Source: Sphaerisporangium sp. (GTDB lineage Bacteria; Actinomycetota; Actinomycetes; Streptosporangiales; Streptosporangiaceae). From it: a DNA stretch of 61,928 bases. Below are positions 48,299-59,040 of this stretch, piece by piece. The position numbers and the translations under genes are program-made. The DNA is taken from positions 1-61,928 of the forward strand of contig JAOPYI010000181.1 in the NCBI GenBank assembly GCA_025964675.1, given 5' to 3'. The notes below the pieces were generated by a model. The model made no database searches and had not been told where the DNA came from. It was given only the letters and a program-made list of their open reading frames with translations. The first letter of the stretch is position 1; the number at the start of each line of letters is the position of its first letter.

Positions 48299-48850
48299 TC
48301 AGGCCTCGTCCTTCTTGGACTCGGTCTTCTCGTCCGCGGCCGCGGTCTCGTCCGCCGGAGTCGCGTCGGCCGGAGTCGCGTCGGCCGGGGCCTCGTCGGT
48401 CTCCGTCGCGGTGACGTCGTTCTCCGGGAGCTCGACGATCTCCTGGACGGGAGCGGCGGCGGGCTTCGTGCGGGACACGCTGACGGCGTTCAGCGGCTCG
48501 GCCACCAGCTCGATCAGCGCCATCGGGGCGTTGTCACCCTTACGCGGACCGATCTTGGTGATCCGGGTGTAGCCACCGGGACGCTCGGCGAAGGTCGGAG
48601 CGATCTCGGTGAAGAGGTGATGGACGACGCCCTTGTCCTTGACCACGGTCAGGACCTGGCGACGGTTGTGCATATCGCCCTTCTTGGCCTTGGTGATCAG
48701 GCGCTCGGCCACCGGCCGGAGGCGCTTGGCCTTGGTCACGGTGGTGCGGATGCGGCCGTGCTGGAACAGCTGAGTGGCGAGGTTCGCCAGAATCAGCCGC
48801 TCGTGGGCCGGGCTGCCGCCGAGACGTGCGCCCTTGGCAGGCTTGGGCAT
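48299..48850 (-). CDS. rplQ: 50S ribosomal protein L17 with acidic C-terminal tail
   Basis: L17: the first 125 residues ([19 protein letters not shown] and [17 protein letters not shown]) are the ribosomal part. Residues 130-183 are an acidic Ala/Asp/Glu/Thr-rich extension with [13 protein letters not shown] repeats, seen in other actinobacterial L17 proteins. Last gene of the alpha operon, downstream of rpoA. Confidence 0.97.
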   Translation of the reverse strand: MPKPAKGARLGGSPAHERLILANLATQLFQHGRIRTTVTKAKRLRPVAERLITKAKKGDMHNRRQVLTVVKDKGVVHHLFTEIAPTFAERPGGYTRITKIGPRKGDNAPMALIELVAEPLNAVSVSRTKPAAAPVQEIVELPENDVTATETDEAPADATPADATPADETAAADEKTESKKDEA

Positions 48851-48972
48851 GATCGTTCTCCTTTGGGATAACCCGCTCCGGCCGTGTCAGGTACCGGAGT
48901 CGGGCCGGGAGCCTCAGGCGAGGCTCCCGTCAACAGAAACGCGGTGAAGCTCGTGCTACCGGCCGGAGCCGA

Positions 48973-49989
48973 TCAGTACTGCTCGGTCTCGACGTAACGG
49001 GCGTCGTCGTCGTCGTAGTCGCCGCCGGCCACGGCCGTCGGGTCGAATCCGGGCGGGGAGTCCTTGAGCGCGAGCGTCATCTCGTGGAGCTTCTGCTTGA
49101 CCTCTTCGATCGACTTTGCGCCGAAATTCCTTATATCGAGAAGGTCCTGCTCGCTGCGCGCGACCAGCTCACCCACGGTGTGGATGCCCTCGCGCTTGAG
49201 GCAGTTGTAGGAGCGGACCGTGAGGTTCAGCTCCTCGATCGGCAGCGCCAGGTCGGCGGCGAGAGCCGCGTCCGTCGGCGACGGGCCGATGTCGATGCCC
49301 TCGGCCTCGACGTTGAGCTCGCGGGCCAGGCCGAACAGCTCGACCAGGGTCTTGCCGGCGGAGGCCACCGCGTCGCGGGGCTTCATCGACGGCTTGGTCT
49401 CGACGTCCAGGATCAGACGGTCGAAGTCGGTGCGCTGCTCGACTCGGGTGGCCTCGACCTTGTAGGTCACCTTGAGGACCGGCGAGTAGATCGAGTCGAC
49501 GGGAACGCGACCGATCTCCTGGCCGGGCTGCTTGTTCTGGGCGGCGGAGACGTAGCCGCGACCGCGCTCGACGGTCAGCTCCATCTCGAGCTTCGCCTTG
49601 CCGTTCAGCGTGGCGATGTGCAACTCGGGGTTGTGCACCTCGACACCCGCGGGCGGCGCGATGTCGGCGGCGGTGACCTCACCCGGGCCCTGCTTGCGGA
49701 GGTACATCACGACCGGCTCGTCGTGCTCGGACGAGACGACCAGGGCCTTGAGGTTGAGGATGATGTCGGTGACGTCTTCCTTGACCCCGGGCACGGTCGA
49801 GAACTCGTGCAGCACGCCCTCGATGCGGATGCTCGTGACCGCAGCCCCCGGGATGGAGGACAGCAGGGTGCGGCGCAGGGAGTTGCCGATGGTGTAGCCG
49901 AAGCCGGGCTCCAGCGGCTCGATGACGAACCGGGACCTGGTCTCCTCGATCGACTCCTCGAGGAGGGATGGGCGCTGTGCGATAAGCAT
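48973..49989 (-). CDS. rpoA: RNA polymerase alpha subunit
   Basis: RpoA, 338 residues: the N-terminal dimerisation domain ([20 protein letters not shown]) and the C-terminal domain that binds UP elements and activators ([19 protein letters not shown] and [13 protein letters not shown]). It ends with an acidic tail. Located 123 bases downstream of rpsD with a hairpin in the gap, and upstream of rplQ. Confidence 0.99.
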   Translation of the reverse strand: MLIAQRPSLLEESIEETRSRFVIEPLEPGFGYTIGNSLRRTLLSSIPGAAVTSIRIEGVLHEFSTVPGVKEDVTDIILNLKALVVSSEHDEPVVMYLRKQGPGEVTAADIAPPAGVEVHNPELHIATLNGKAKLEMELTVERGRGYVSAAQNKQPGQEIGRVPVDSIYSPVLKVTYKVEATRVEQRTDFDRLILDVETKPSMKPRDAVASAGKTLVELFGLARELNVEAEGIDIGPSPTDAALAADLALPIEELNLTVRSYNCLKREGIHTVGELVARSEQDLLDIRNFGAKSIEEVKQKLHEMTLALKDSPPGFDPTAVAGGDYDDDDARYVETEQY

Positions 49990-50055
49990 GTGGGTTCTCC
50001 CCTGGGTTACGCGGGGCCCGCTATTTGACCACCGCGACGGTGTTTCATCACTGCC

Positions 50056-50089
50056 GGGGCTGTACGGCCCGTGAAGGTTGTACAGCCCC
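50056..50089 (-). other. Intercistronic hairpin between rpsD and rpoA
   Basis: GGGGCTGTAC (50056-50065) pairs perfectly with GTACAGCCCC (50080-50089). There is no clear U-tract. Partial termination or processing could adjust the rpoA level relative to the S13-S11-S4 part. Confidence 0.5.
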
Positions 50090-50112
50090 TGAACAGACTA
50101 TGCCGCGAACTC

Positions 50113-50739
50113 TTACTTGGAGTAGAGCTCGACGATCAACTGCTCCTGGACCTGAGTGTCGATCTGCTGCCGGACCGGGAGCTGGTGCACGAGGACACGC
50201 AGCCTGTCCGGAACGACGCCGAGCCAGGCCGGGATGGTCCTGTCGCCGGTGGTGGCGCGGGCCACCTCGTACGACATCAGGTTCCGTGACTTCTCACGGA
50301 CCTCGATGATGTCGTGCTCGCGGACGCGGTAGGACGGGATGTCGACCTTCTTGCCGTTGACCAGGAAATGGCCGTGGCGGACCTGCTGGCGGGCGGCGTC
50401 ACGCGACACGGCGAGGCCGGCGCGGAAGACGACGTTGTCCAGACGGGTCTCCAGGATCTGGAGAAGGTTCTCACCGGTCTTGCCGGTGCGACGGTTGGCT
50501 TCCTCGTAGTAGTTGTGGAACTGCTTCTCGAGGATGCCGTAGATGCGGCGGGTCTTCTGCTTCTCACGAAGCTGGAGCTGGTACTCCGACTCCTTGGGAC
50601 GGCCGCGGCCGTGCTCACCCGGAGGGTAAGGACGGATCTCGATGGGGCACTTGGGGGACTCACACTTGGTGCCCTTGAGGAAGAGCTTGGTCTTCTCTCG
50701 ACGGCAGAGCTTGCAGTCCGCTCCGGTGTAACGAGCCAT
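50113..50739 (-). CDS. rpsD: 30S ribosomal protein S4, zinc-binding form
   Basis: S4, 208 residues from ATG 50739. The N-terminus has the four-cysteine zinc site Cys9, Cys12, Cys26 and Cys31 (C+ form), so no zinc-free form is seen here. The S4 RNA-binding domain ([17 protein letters not shown] and [13 protein letters not shown]) follows. S4 can repress the alpha operon in other bacteria. Confidence 0.98.
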   Translation of the reverse strand: MARYTGADCKLCRREKTKLFLKGTKCESPKCPIEIRPYPPGEHGRGRPKESEYQLQLREKQKTRRIYGILEKQFHNYYEEANRRTGKTGENLLQILETRLDNVVFRAGLAVSRDAARQQVRHGHFLVNGKKVDIPSYRVREHDIIEVREKSRNLMSYEVARATTGDRTIPAWLGVVPDRLRVLVHQLPVRQQIDTQVQEQLIVELYSK

Positions 50740-50759
50740 TTCTCTATTTCTCCTGGGCC

Positions 50760-51164
50760 TCAGACGCGGCGGCGCTTGGGCGGACGGCAACCGTTGTGGG
50801 GAACCGGGGTGACATCCTGGATGGATCCCACCTCGAGGCCGGTGGCCTGGAGGGACCGGATGGCGGTCTCACGACCGGACCCCGGGCCCTTCACGAAGAC
50901 GTCGACCTTGCGCATGCCGTGCTCCATGGCGCGGCGTGCGGCGTTCTCGGCGGCCATCTGCGCGGCGAACGGCGTGGACTTGCGGGAGCCCTTGAAGCCG
51001 ACGTGGCCGGCGCTGGCCCAGGAGATCACGTTCCCGTTGGGGTCGGTGATCGAAACGATCGTGTTGTTGAACGTGCTCTTGATGTGGGCGTGCCCATGAG
51101 CGACGTTCTTCTTTTCCTTGCGGCGCACCTTCTTCGGTGCACCCTGGCGGCTCTTCGGAGGCAT
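50760..51164 (-). CDS. rpsK: 30S ribosomal protein S11
   Basis: S11, 134 residues, with the [19 protein letters not shown] start and [20 protein letters not shown] and [13 protein letters not shown] end. Between rpsM and rpsD in the alpha operon. Confidence 0.98.
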   Translation of the reverse strand: MPPKSRQGAPKKVRRKEKKNVAHGHAHIKSTFNNTIVSITDPNGNVISWASAGHVGFKGSRKSTPFAAQMAAENAARRAMEHGMRKVDVFVKGPGSGRETAIRSLQATGLEVGSIQDVTPVPHNGCRPPKRRRV

Positions 51165-51255
51165 GTAGCGCTATCTCCTGAGGTGGTCGGTCCTGCTGCG
51201 TGTACGGTGGCGCGGCATCGGGCCGCTGGGGCCCGGCTCTGCGCCCCGTCGCGGA

Positions 51256-51636
51256 CTACTTCTTGCCGGGCTTCTTCTTGCCGGCCACGGTCTTCTTCTT
51301 GCCCTTGCGGGTGCGCGCGTTGGTCTGCGTACGCTGACCGTGCACGGGAAGACCGCGGCGGTGACGGATGCCCTGGTAGCAGCCGATTTCGATCTTGCGG
51401 CGGATGTCGGACTGCACTTCGCGGCGGAGGTCGCCCTCGATCTTGAAGGTGGCCTCGATGTAGTCACGCAGCGGCACCAGCTCGGTGTCGGACAGCTGGT
51501 GGACCCGGAGGTCCCCGCTGATCCCCGTGATACTCAGGACTTCCTGAGCGCGGGTGCGGCCGATTCCGTAGATGTAGGTGAGAGCGATCTCCAGCCGCTT
51601 GTCGCGGGGGAGATCGACGCCAACCAGGCGAGCCAT
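51256..51636 (-). CDS. rpsM: 30S ribosomal protein S13
   Basis: S13, 126 residues from ATG 51636: [34 protein letters not shown] and the [14 protein letters not shown] motif before the lysine-rich tail. First of the alpha operon after rpmJ. The longer frame upstream is not S13. Confidence 0.98.
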   Translation of the reverse strand: MARLVGVDLPRDKRLEIALTYIYGIGRTRAQEVLSITGISGDLRVHQLSDTELVPLRDYIEATFKIEGDLRREVQSDIRRKIEIGCYQGIRHRRGLPVHGQRTQTNARTRKGKKKTVAGKKKPGKK

Positions 51637-51842
51637 GGTCGGGCATTCTCCTTCGTTGTGGCGGAGGTCCTGCGCCTCACTACCCCTCCCCATGCCCGGG
51701 GTGAGGGCCCCGGCCTCCGACCGGGGGTCGCCCGCGTGGTTCGGCGTGATGCCGCCTGCGCGGGTGTGATGCGCGATTACGTTTGTCCGGGCCTGGCCCC
51801 GCCTTCGCCGCTAGCGGCTCGGCTGCCCAACCCGGGCTGCGA

Positions 51843-51956
51843 TCAGCCCTGGCGCTGCTTGTGGCGCAGGTTCTCGCAGATCACCATGACGCGACCGTGC
51901 CGGCGGATCACCTTGCACTTGTCGCAGATCTTCTTGACGCTCGGCTTGACCTTCAT
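51843..51956 (-). CDS. rpmJ: 50S ribosomal protein L36, zinc-binding form
   Basis: L36, 37 residues ([20 protein letters not shown] and the rest), translated from the sequence between infA and rpsM. Cys11, Cys14, Cys27 and His32 form the zinc site. Short enough to be missed by ORF length filters. Confidence 0.97.
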   Translation of the reverse strand: MKVKPSVKKICDKCKVIRRHGRVMVICENLRHKQRQG

Positions 51957-52064
51957 AGTCCCTGTCGTTCCTCAGACGGCCCGCCCGCCGGCCATGCCTG
52001 GCCGAACCGCCGCGCCGCGCTTTCGCACGAACCGGCCGTTCTTCCTCGCTGCCGGGAAGAGGGC

Positions 52065-52286
52065 TTACTTGTATCGGTAGACGATCCGCCCACGACTGAG
52101 GTCGTAGGGGCTCAGTTCAACGACAACCCTGTCGTCGGGGAGGATCCGGATGTAGTGCATCCGCATCCGTCCGCTGATGTGGGCCAGGACCTTATGGCCG
52201 TTGTCGAGTTGCACCCGGAACATCGCGTTCGGGAGCGACTCAACCACAGTGCCCTCGATCTCGATGGCGCCGTCCTTCTTGGCCAT
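52065..52286 (-). CDS. infA: Translation initiation factor IF-1
   Basis: IF-1, 73 residues: [18 protein letters not shown] and the OB-fold end [16 protein letters not shown]. It opens the infA-rpmJ-rpsM-rpsK-rpsD-rpoA-rplQ block. The 477 bases upstream hold its leader and two hairpins. Confidence 0.98.
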   Translation of the reverse strand: MAKKDGAIEIEGTVVESLPNAMFRVQLDNGHKVLAHISGRMRMHYIRILPDDRVVVELSPYDLSRGRIVYRYK

Positions 52287-52549
52287 GTCCCTCGCGTTTC
52301 ACTGATCGGTCGTCTGAGGTATCGGCACACTACGCAGCTGCGACCTAGGGCGCGTAGAGAGAGCGGCGATAGCTGGACCGCCGACGCGCAATGGTCATAG
52401 TGAACCGACAAAGGAGTGTACGACAACCGGCGCGAAATTGCGAAACGCCTGGCGCTTGTCTGGACACAACCGACCACTAGCGTACCCCAGACCTTCGCCG
52501 TCTTGGGACGCCGCGCCGGATGCCGTCCCAGCCGGGCCTGCGGGAGGAG

Positions 52550-52600
52550 ACGCGCCCACCCGGCTCTCGGTACCGCCGATACCGGTCCAGGTGGGCGCGT
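52550..52600 (-). ncRNA. Structured element in the infA upstream region (candidate)
   Basis: ACGCGCCCACC (52550-52560) pairs perfectly over 11 bases with GGTGGGCGCGT (52590-52600). Inside the 29-base interval, CGGTA (52568-52572) and TACCG (52580-52584) pair around CCGCCGA. The two-tier hairpin lies about 260 bases upstream of infA in a 477-base gene-free gap. It could be a leader RNA or another terminator. Function unknown. Confidence 0.4.
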
Positions 52601-52709
52601 GCTCGTGGGCGTGCCCGAAGGCGCGTGGATAAAGATCACTTACCCGGCAACAAGCCGGGAAAGTGCCATGAGTGGTAAAGGCTGCGTCCAATGCCCGTGA
52701 AACACGAGA

Positions 52710-52740
52710 AGAGCGGGCGCTCTCGAGGAGTGCCCGCTCT
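52710..52740 (-). terminator. Terminator after the DUF1707 gene
   Basis: AGAGCGGGC (52710-52718) pairs with GCCCGCTCT (52732-52740), 24 bases beyond the DUF1707 stop. On the minus strand TTCTCGTGTTT follows. Probably ends the secY-adk-map-DUF1707 transcript. Confidence 0.65.
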
Positions 52741-52763
52741 CTGTCCCCGCCTCTGGCCCGCGC

Positions 52764-53195
52764 TCAGCGCCTTTCGCCGCGGTGGCGCGGATCGTTGCCG
52801 AAGAACGTGCTGACCAGCAGGATCGCTCCCCACGGACCCGCCACCCACATCGGCCAGAAATATCCACCGAAGTCGCTCATGGCCCAGACAACCGAGCACA
52901 CGGCCACAACGGAGGCCCAGGCCGTCCAGGCGGCCCTGATGCCCTTCTGGGCGTTGCCGCCCTCAGGGCGCTTGGCCGGCGGCGGGGCCGCGGCGGGAAG
53001 CGTGTGAAGGTCGATGTCGGGCAGGTCGGCGGTCAGCCTCTGCAGGTCACCGTGGGTCCTACCCTGGTACACGTGCTCAAGGCGCTCGTTGAACTCCTCC
53101 ATCGTGAGCCTGCCCTGAGCAGTGTGCTCACGCAGGACGGCGGCGACCCTGTCTCTGTCGCCGTCGGACGCCCTCATATCCGGTGTCGCCGCCAT
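52764..53195 (-). CDS. DUF1707 domain membrane protein
   Basis: A 143-residue protein. The N-terminal 55 residues are the DUF1707 (SHOCT-like) motif: MRASDGDRDRVAAVLREHTAQ, GRLTMEEFNERLEHVYQGRT, and LTADLPDID. After a short Pro/Ala linker come two membrane helices (about 90-112 and 115-133). Family members occur widely in actinobacteria, mostly of unknown role. It sits between map and infA, where Streptomyces has them adjacent. Start at ATG 53195 after GAGG. Confidence 0.85.
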   Translation of the reverse strand: MAATPDMRASDGDRDRVAAVLREHTAQGRLTMEEFNERLEHVYQGRTHGDLQRLTADLPDIDLHTLPAAAPPPAKRPEGGNAQKGIRAAWTAWASVVAVCSVVWAMSDFGGYFWPMWVAGPWGAILLVSTFFGNDPRHRGERR

Positions 53196-53256
53196 CGTCC
53201 TCAACTCCCGTGCAGACGTCCGCCGCGGAGGTCACCCCTCAGGCGGTCAAGGGAGC

Positions 53257-54099
53257 TCAACGCTCCGTCTTGCCGCCGGTCGTGGAACCCTCACCCAACA
53301 GTTCGCTAAGCCGTGCTTTTCCCCCGTCAAGGGCGGTAAGCACCCAAGGACCATTATCAGTCACCGCGACGCTGTGCTCGAAGTGCGCGGACGCCTTTCC
53401 GTCGATCGTCACGACGGTCCAGTCGTCGGCCAGCACCCTGGTGCGGTCCGTGCCGAGGTTGACCATCGGCTCGACGGCGAAGCACATGCCGGTCTCGAAG
53501 CGCGGGCCCCTGCCGGGCTTGCCATGGTTGGCCACCCACGGGTCCATGTGCATCTCGGTGCCGATGCCGTGGCCGCCGTACTCCTGAGGGATGCCGTAAC
53601 GGCCCTGAGAGCGAACGTAGCGCTCTACCTCGTACCCGATGTCGGAAAGGTGCCCGCCCACGTTCAGGGCCGCGATACCGCGCCACATGGCGTCCTCGGT
53701 GACCCGCATGAGCTGGGTCAGCTTGGGGTCGACCTCGCCCACGCCGATCGTGATCGCCGAGTCGCCGTGCCAGCCGTCGAGGATCGCACCGCAGTCGATG
53801 GAGATGACATCTCCGTCGCGAAGCGGCCGGCGGTCGCTCGGGATGCCATGCACGACCTCCTCGTTGACCGAGGCGCAGATCGTCGCGGGAAAGCCCTGGT
53901 ATCCCTTGAAGGACGGGACCGCACCCTCGTCACGGATGGCCTTCTCGGCGATCGCGTCCAGGTCGAGCGGCGTCATCCCCGGTCGCACGGAGCTCCGCAG
54001 CAGCTCCAGTGTGCGCCCCACGACGAGGCCGGCGGCCCGCATCTTCTCCACCTGCTCGGGCGTCTTGATCTGAATTCCATGCTTGTTCTTCTTGAACAC
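53257..54099 (-). CDS. map: Methionine aminopeptidase
   Basis: Map removes the initiator methionine, type I. The 280-residue protein has the metal ligands: aspartates in DVISIDCGAILDGWHGDSA, histidine in EYGGHGIGTEMH, and glutamates in FAVEPMVN and the C-terminal segment. GTG start after GGGGGTGCC. In the spc operon after adk; a second map copy is likely elsewhere. Confidence 0.96.
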   Translation of the reverse strand: MFKKNKHGIQIKTPEQVEKMRAAGLVVGRTLELLRSSVRPGMTPLDLDAIAEKAIRDEGAVPSFKGYQGFPATICASVNEEVVHGIPSDRRPLRDGDVISIDCGAILDGWHGDSAITIGVGEVDPKLTQLMRVTEDAMWRGIAALNVGGHLSDIGYEVERYVRSQGRYGIPQEYGGHGIGTEMHMDPWVANHGKPGRGPRFETGMCFAVEPMVNLGTDRTRVLADDWTVVTIDGKASAHFEHSVAVTDNGPWVLTALDGGKARLSELLGEGSTTGGKTER

Positions 54100-54174
54100 T
54101 TACTGGCACCCCCTGGGGTGAATCAACGGATGGCGCGGCATCGCAATTCCCCCGATTGTCCCCCAACAAGCCGA

Positions 54175-54209
54175 ACGCCACCCCTGGGAAATGACCCCAG
54201 AAGTGGCGT
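54175..54209 (-). other. Intercistronic hairpin between adk and map
   Basis: ACGCCAC (54175-54181) pairs with GTGGCGT (54203-54209), with CTGGG/CCCAG inside. No U-tract; an RNA processing site or attenuator is possible. Confidence 0.4.
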
Positions 54210-54224
54210 TGGCGGTGAAATATG

Positions 54225-54878
54225 TCAGTCGACGAAGCGGCGGAGTTCCGCCATCGCCCGTTCGGTGATCTCCTCCACCGGGCCGGTGGCGTCCACCCCT
54301 TGCAGGATGCCCTCGTCCGCGTAGAACGCGACAAGCGGAGAGGTCTGCTCCTGGTAGACCTCCAGCCGGTGGCGGATGGTGTCTTCCCGGTCGTCGTCGC
54401 GCTGGAACAGCTCGCCCCCGCAGGCGTCGCACACGCCCTCCTTGGAGGACGGGTCGAAGGCCACGTGCCACACCTTGCCGCAGGAACGGCAGGTGCGGCG
54501 GCCGGCCAGGCGGCGCACGACCTCCTCGTCGTCGACGACCAGCTCCAGCACGATGTCGAGCGCCGTGCCGAACTCGGCCAGCATCTTGTTCAAGATCTGT
54601 GCCTGCGGAACGTTACGCGGGAAGCCGTCGAGCAGGAAACCCTCCTGCGCGTCGGCCTCCCCGAGTCGGTCGCGGACCATGGCGACGGTCACCTCGTCGG
54701 GTACGAGGTCGCCACGGTCCATGTACTCCTTGGCAAGCCTGCCGAGTTCCGTGCCGCCCGACACGTTGGCACGGAAAATGTCACCTGTCGAGATCTTCGG
54801 GATGGACAGGTTCGATGCGATGAACTGGGCCTGTGTCCCCTTGCCCGCTCCGGGGGGCCCGACCAGGACGACGCGCAC
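54225..54878 (-). CDS. adk: Adenylate kinase, zinc-type
   Basis: Adk (217 residues): P-loop [16 protein letters not shown] domain with four cysteines Cys130, Cys133, Cys150 and Cys153 binding zinc (CRSCGKVWH...CDACGG), and the [10 protein letters not shown] nucleotide site. The GTG start overlaps the secY stop by one base (TAGTG). It regenerates ADP from AMP plus ATP. Confidence 0.97.
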   Translation of the reverse strand: MRVVLVGPPGAGKGTQAQFIASNLSIPKISTGDIFRANVSGGTELGRLAKEYMDRGDLVPDEVTVAMVRDRLGEADAQEGFLLDGFPRNVPQAQILNKMLAEFGTALDIVLELVVDDEEVVRRLAGRRTCRSCGKVWHVAFDPSSKEGVCDACGGELFQRDDDREDTIRHRLEVYQEQTSPLVAFYADEGILQGVDATGPVEEITERAMAELRRFVD

Positions 54879-56185
54879 TACTTGAGGAAGCCCTCGTAGT
54901 TCCGCTGCTGCAGCTGGCTCTCGATCTGCTTCACGGTGTCCAGCCCAACACCTACCATGATCAGAATGCTCGTGCCTCCGAACGGGAAGTTCTGGCTCGC
55001 TCCTGCCACCGCCAACGCGATGATCGGCACCATGGAGATCAGGCCCAGATACAGCGAACCGGGGGCGGTCAACCGCGTGAGGACGTAGTTGAGATACTCA
55101 GCGGTCGGCCGTCCCGGGCGGATGCCCGGGATGAATCCACCGTACTTCTTCATGTTGTCGGCGACCTCAACGGGGTTGAAGGTAATCGACACGTAGAAGT
55201 AGGTGAAGAAGATGATCAGCACGAAGAACGTGGCCATGTAGACCGGGTGGTCGCCACGGACGAAGTTCTGTGCCAGCCACTGGACGATCGCGCCGGGATT
55301 CTGCTTGTTGCCGAACAGCGACACCACGAGCTGCGGGAGATAGAGCAGCGAGGAGGCGAAGATGACCGGGATGATGCCCGCCTGGTTGACCTTCAGCGGG
55401 ATGTAGGTCGAGGTACCGCCGTACATCCGGCGGCCCACCATGCGCTTGGCGTACTGCACGGGGATGCGGCGCTGCGCCTGCTCGACGAAGACCACTGCCG
55501 CGATCATGAACACACCGACCACCATCACCACGACGAAGGTGAAGGCGTTCTGCCGGAAGATGTTCAGGAGCTCGGACGGGAAGACCGCGATGACCTGGGT
55601 GAAGATGAGGATCGACATGCCGTTGCCGACCCCGCGGTCGGTGACGAGCTCACCGAGCCACATGATCACGGACGTGCCGGCCGTCATCACGACCACCATG
55701 GTGACGATGGTGAAGGCGTCGTTGTTGACCAGGAGCGGCTGGCGGCAGTTCGGGAAGAGCTGCCCCGTGCGCGCCAGCGCGACGAAGGCGGTGGACTGCA
55801 GGATCGCGAGGCCGATGGTCAGATAACGCGTGTACTGCGTGATCTTCGCGTTACCGGCCTGGCCTTCCTTCTTAAGCGCTTCAAGACGGGGAATGACCAC
55901 GGTGAGCAACTGAAGAATGATGCTCGACGTGATGTACGGCATGATGCCCAGCGCGAAGACTGAGAGTTTCAGCAGCGCACCGCCGCTGAAGAGTTGCACC
56001 ATGCCGTAGATGTTGGCGGCGTCGCCCGACTGCGCCTGTTTCAAACACGTCTGAACGTTGATCGTGTTGACGCCTGGGGTCGGCAGCACCGAACCCAGCC
56101 GGAACAACACGATGATGCTCAGCGTGAATAGCAGCTTGTTGCGCAGGTCGGGCGTACGGAACGCCCGGCTAATCGCGGTCAGCAC
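54878..56185 (-). CDS. secY: Protein translocase subunit SecY
   Basis: SecY, 435 residues, with ten transmembrane helices of the translocation channel. Conserved pieces are [20 protein letters not shown] and the cytoplasmic loop [24 protein letters not shown]. It is in the spc operon between rplO and adk. Confidence 0.98.
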   Translation of the reverse strand: MLTAISRAFRTPDLRNKLLFTLSIIVLFRLGSVLPTPGVNTINVQTCLKQAQSGDAANIYGMVQLFSGGALLKLSVFALGIMPYITSSIILQLLTVVIPRLEALKKEGQAGNAKITQYTRYLTIGLAILQSTAFVALARTGQLFPNCRQPLLVNNDAFTIVTMVVVMTAGTSVIMWLGELVTDRGVGNGMSILIFTQVIAVFPSELLNIFRQNAFTFVVVMVVGVFMIAAVVFVEQAQRRIPVQYAKRMVGRRMYGGTSTYIPLKVNQAGIIPVIFASSLLYLPQLVVSLFGNKQNPGAIVQWLAQNFVRGDHPVYMATFFVLIIFFTYFYVSITFNPVEVADNMKKYGGFIPGIRPGRPTAEYLNYVLTRLTAPGSLYLGLISMVPIIALAVAGASQNFPFGGTSILIMVGVGLDTVKQIESQLQQRNYEGFLK

Positions 56186-56351
56186 GGTCCCTCCTGCGCG
56201 CCTGAAAGGCGGTATCGGTCAGCGAAGGTCTGGGAGTGATCCATGGGCACATCTCTGATCAACGAGCCCTGGACAGCCTTCTGTCCAGCGCACTCTAACG
56301 CACTACGGGCGCGGCGGCTCCATGTGAGCCCCCGCGCCTCGTATTGCCTGC

Positions 56352-56825
56352 CTACAGCTCAGTGACGGCGCCACCGGCCGCAGCGATCTTGTCCTTCGCG
56401 GAGGCGGAGAAAGCATGCGCCTGCACGTTCAACGCCACCGAGATGTCACCGGTTCCCAGGATCTTGACCGGCTGGTTCTTGCGGACCGCTCCCCGCTCGA
56501 CCAGCGTATCCACGTTGACGTCGCCGCCATCGGGGAACAGCTCGCCTAGCCGGTCCAGGTTGACGACCTGATAGGTCGTCTTGAACAGGAAGTTGGAGAA
56601 GCCCTTCATCTTGGGCAGCCGCCGCTGGAGCGGAACCTGGCCACCTTCGAAACCGAGAGGGACGTTCGTCCGGGCCTTGGTGCCCTTGGTGCCACGACCG
56701 GACGTCTTGCCCTTGGACGCCTCGCCCCGGCCCTTGCGGACCTTGGACTTGTTGGCGCCGGGAGCCGGACGCAGGTGGTGGATGCGCAGCGGCGTGCCGC
56801 CGCTGTTGTTTTCAGCGTTAGCCAT
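56352..56825 (-). CDS. rplO: 50S ribosomal protein L15
   Basis: L15, 157 residues: [37 protein letters not shown] and the [20 protein letters not shown] region. Start ATG 56825, two bases after the rpmD stop. Confidence 0.98.
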   Translation of the reverse strand: MANAENNSGGTPLRIHHLRPAPGANKSKVRKGRGEASKGKTSGRGTKGTKARTNVPLGFEGGQVPLQRRLPKMKGFSNFLFKTTYQVVNLDRLGELFPDGGDVNVDTLVERGAVRKNQPVKILGTGDISVALNVQAHAFSASAKDKIAAAGGAVTEL

Positions 56826-56827
56826 GA

Positions 56828-57010
56828 CTAGTCGACCTCTTCCACCTCGACGAGGTGCGTCACCACGGCGACCATCCCCCGGATCTCCGGGCGGTCCTCC
56901 TTGACGACGACGTCGCCGATTCGCTTCAGGCCCAGCGAGCGAAGCGAGTCACGCTGGTTCTGCTTGCCACCGATCTTCGATCGGGTCTGGGTGATCTTGA
57001 GACGAGCCAT
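56828..57010 (-). CDS. rpmD: 50S ribosomal protein L30
   Basis: L30, 60 residues: [51 protein letters not shown]. Between rpsE and rplO. Confidence 0.97.
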   Translation of the reverse strand: MARLKITQTRSKIGGKQNQRDSLRSLGLKRIGDVVVKEDRPEIRGMVAVVTHLVEVEEVD

Positions 57011-57013
57011 GGG

Positions 57014-57646
57014 CTAGCTCACCGCCTTCGCCGCCGCGGCGGCCTCGGCGATGCCCTCGGCGCGGGCCTTCAGCATGCGCACGGGGGCGACGTGCTCGAT
57101 CGGCAGTCCGCGACGCGCGGCGATCTCCTCGGGCCGGCTGAGGCCCTTCAGAGCCGCCACGGTGGCGTGGACGATGTTGATCGGGTTGTCCGAGCCGAGC
57201 GACTTGGACAGCACGTCGTGGATGCCGGCGCACTCGAGGACGGCGCGCACGGGACCACCCGCGATGACACCGGTACCCGGCGAGGCCGGACGCAGGAGGA
57301 CGACGCCGGCGGCGTCCTCACCCTGCACGGTGTGAGGGATGGTGCCCTGGATGCGCGGCACCTTGAAGAAGTGCTTCTTGGCCTCCTCGACACCCTTGGC
57401 GATGGCCGCGGGCACCTCCTTGGCCTTGCCGTACCCGACACCGACCAGGCCGTTGCCGTCACCGACGACAACCAGGGCGGTGAAGCTGAAGCGCCGACCA
57501 CCCTTGACGACCTTGGCCACTCGATTGATCTTCACGACGCGCTCGATGTACGAGACGCCCTTCTCGGCAGCGCCGCCGCGGCGATCGTCGCGACGGTCAC
57601 GCCGCTCACCACCGCCGCCGGCACCGCGACGCGGAGCTGCAGCCAT
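57014..57646 (-). CDS. rpsE: 30S ribosomal protein S5
   Basis: S5 from ATG 57646 ([10 protein letters not shown]), 210 residues, with a basic/glycine-rich N-terminus, then [20 protein letters not shown], the helix [19 protein letters not shown] and the [20 protein letters not shown] domain. The upstream frame (to 57766) is not conserved. Confidence 0.98.
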   Translation of the reverse strand: MAAAPRRGAGGGGERRDRRDDRRGGAAEKGVSYIERVVKINRVAKVVKGGRRFSFTALVVVGDGNGLVGVGYGKAKEVPAAIAKGVEEAKKHFFKVPRIQGTIPHTVQGEDAAGVVLLRPASPGTGVIAGGPVRAVLECAGIHDVLSKSLGSDNPINIVHATVAALKGLSRPEEIAARRGLPIEHVAPVRMLKARAEGIAEAAAAAKAVS

Positions 57647-57695
57647 CAGTGGTTCCTCTCCTCGTTGCTCTTGATTGCGATCCTGGCTGGAGACA

Positions 57696-58076
57696 TCAGA
57701 ACTCCAGCCCGCCTTCTCGGGCGCTGTCCGCGAGGGCCGCGATGCGGCCCGCGTAGCGGTTGCCACCGCGGTCGAACACGACAGCGGTGATCCCGGCGGC
57801 CTTGGCCCGCTGAGCGAGGAGCTCGCCGACCTTCTTCGCCTTGTCCGTCTTGGTGCCCTCGCCAGTGCGCAGCGAGGCGTCCAGGGTGGACACGCTCACC
57901 AGCGTGTGGCCGGCGGTGTCGTCGACGATCTGCACGAACAGGTGACGCGCGGAGCGGTTGACGACGAGACGCGGGCGGGCCAGTGAGCCGACGACCTTCT
58001 TGCGGACACGGCGGTGACGACGCGAGCGCGAGAGCGCGCGCGCGGCCGTGTGCTTGGCAACCTTGGTGAAGGCCAT
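57696..58076 (-). CDS. rplR: 50S ribosomal protein L18
   Basis: L18, 126 residues, binds 5S rRNA. Conserved [20 protein letters not shown] at the start, and [20 protein letters not shown] near the end. Start overlaps the region after rplF by two bases gap. Confidence 0.97.
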   Translation of the reverse strand: MAFTKVAKHTAARALSRSRRHRRVRKKVVGSLARPRLVVNRSARHLFVQIVDDTAGHTLVSVSTLDASLRTGEGTKTDKAKKVGELLAQRAKAAGITAVVFDRGGNRYAGRIAALADSAREGGLEF

Positions 58077-58078
58077 GA

Positions 58079-58621
58079 CTACTTACCAGCCTTTCCGACC
58101 TTGCGGCGGATGACTTCGCCCTGGTACCGCACACCCTTGCCCTTGTACGGGTCAGGCTTGCGCAGCTTACGGATGTTCGCGGCGACCTCGCCGACCTTCT
58201 GCTTGTCGATGCCGTCCACGTGGAACAGGGTCGGCCGATCGACGCGGAAGGTGACGCCCTCGGGGGCGTCGACGACCACCGAGTGGCTGAAGCCGAGCGA
58301 GAACTCGAGCTGCGTCGACCCCTTGGCCTGGACGCGGTAACCCACGCCGACGATCTCCAGCGTCTTGCTGTATCCCTTGGTCACGCCGTCCACCATGTTG
58401 GCGATCAGCGTGCGGGACAGCCCGTGCAGCGCACGGACCTTGTTCTCGTCGTTGGGACGCGAGACGGCGATGTTGCCGTCGTCTGCGCGCGCGACGTCGA
58501 TCGGCTCAGCGACCGTGTGTGAAAGCGTGCCCTTAGGGCCTTTGACCGTGACATCCCGGCCGTCGATGGTGATGTCAACACCATTCGGTACGGGGATGGG
58601 CAGCCGTCCAATTCGCGACAT
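58079..58621 (-). CDS. rplF: 50S ribosomal protein L6
   Basis: L6, 180 residues from ATG 58621 ([20 protein letters not shown]), with GAGGGGAGGA upstream; the longer frame is not used. Two L6 repeats end at [18 protein letters not shown]. Confidence 0.98.
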   Translation of the reverse strand: MSRIGRLPIPVPNGVDITIDGRDVTVKGPKGTLSHTVAEPIDVARADDGNIAVSRPNDENKVRALHGLSRTLIANMVDGVTKGYSKTLEIVGVGYRVQAKGSTQLEFSLGFSHSVVVDAPEGVTFRVDRPTLFHVDGIDKQKVGEVAANIRKLRKPDPYKGKGVRYQGEVIRRKVGKAGK

Positions 58622-58641
58622 GCTGAAAATTCCTCCCCTCG

Positions 58642-59040
58642 TTACCAAACGTAGGCGAGGACTTCCCCGCCCACACCACGCTTGCCGGCCTGCCTGTCGG
58701 TCATGAGGCCACCGGACGTCGAGATGATCGCGACGCCCAGGCCACCCAGGACCCTAGGCAGGTTGTCCTTCTTTGCATAGACCCGCAGACCGGGCTTGGA
58801 AACCCGTCGCAGGCCCGCGAGCGACCGTTCACGCGTAGGCCCGAACTTGAGCTCCACCACGAGGTTCTTCCCGACCTTGGCGTCTTCGACGGCCCAGGCC
58901 TGGATGTAACCCTCCTGCTGGAGGATCTCGGCGATATGCGCCTTGATCTTCGAGTACGGCATGGCCACGGTGTCGTGGTATGCCGAGTTCGCGTTACGCA
59001 GACGTGTCAACATGTCTGCGATCGGGTCGGTCATCGTCAT
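58642..59040 (-). CDS. rpsH: 30S ribosomal protein S8
   Basis: S8, 132 residues: [20 protein letters not shown] and [20 protein letters not shown], and the C-terminal [20 protein letters not shown]8 is the translational repressor of the spc operon in other bacteria. The start is ATG 59040 after GAGGAGGG. Confidence 0.98.
   Translation of the reverse strand: MTMTDPIADMLTRLRNANSAYHDTVAMPYSKIKAHIAEILQQEGYIQAWAVEDAKVGKNLVVELKFGPTRERSLAGLRRVSKPGLRVYAKKDNLPRVLGGLGVAIISTSGGLMTDRQAGKRGVGGEVLAYVW

Noticed and set aside
52416-52700. Plus-strand frame of 94 residues in the infA upstream gap
   Set aside because: No ribosome-binding site or recognisable domain; it overlaps hairpins and probably the infA leader.
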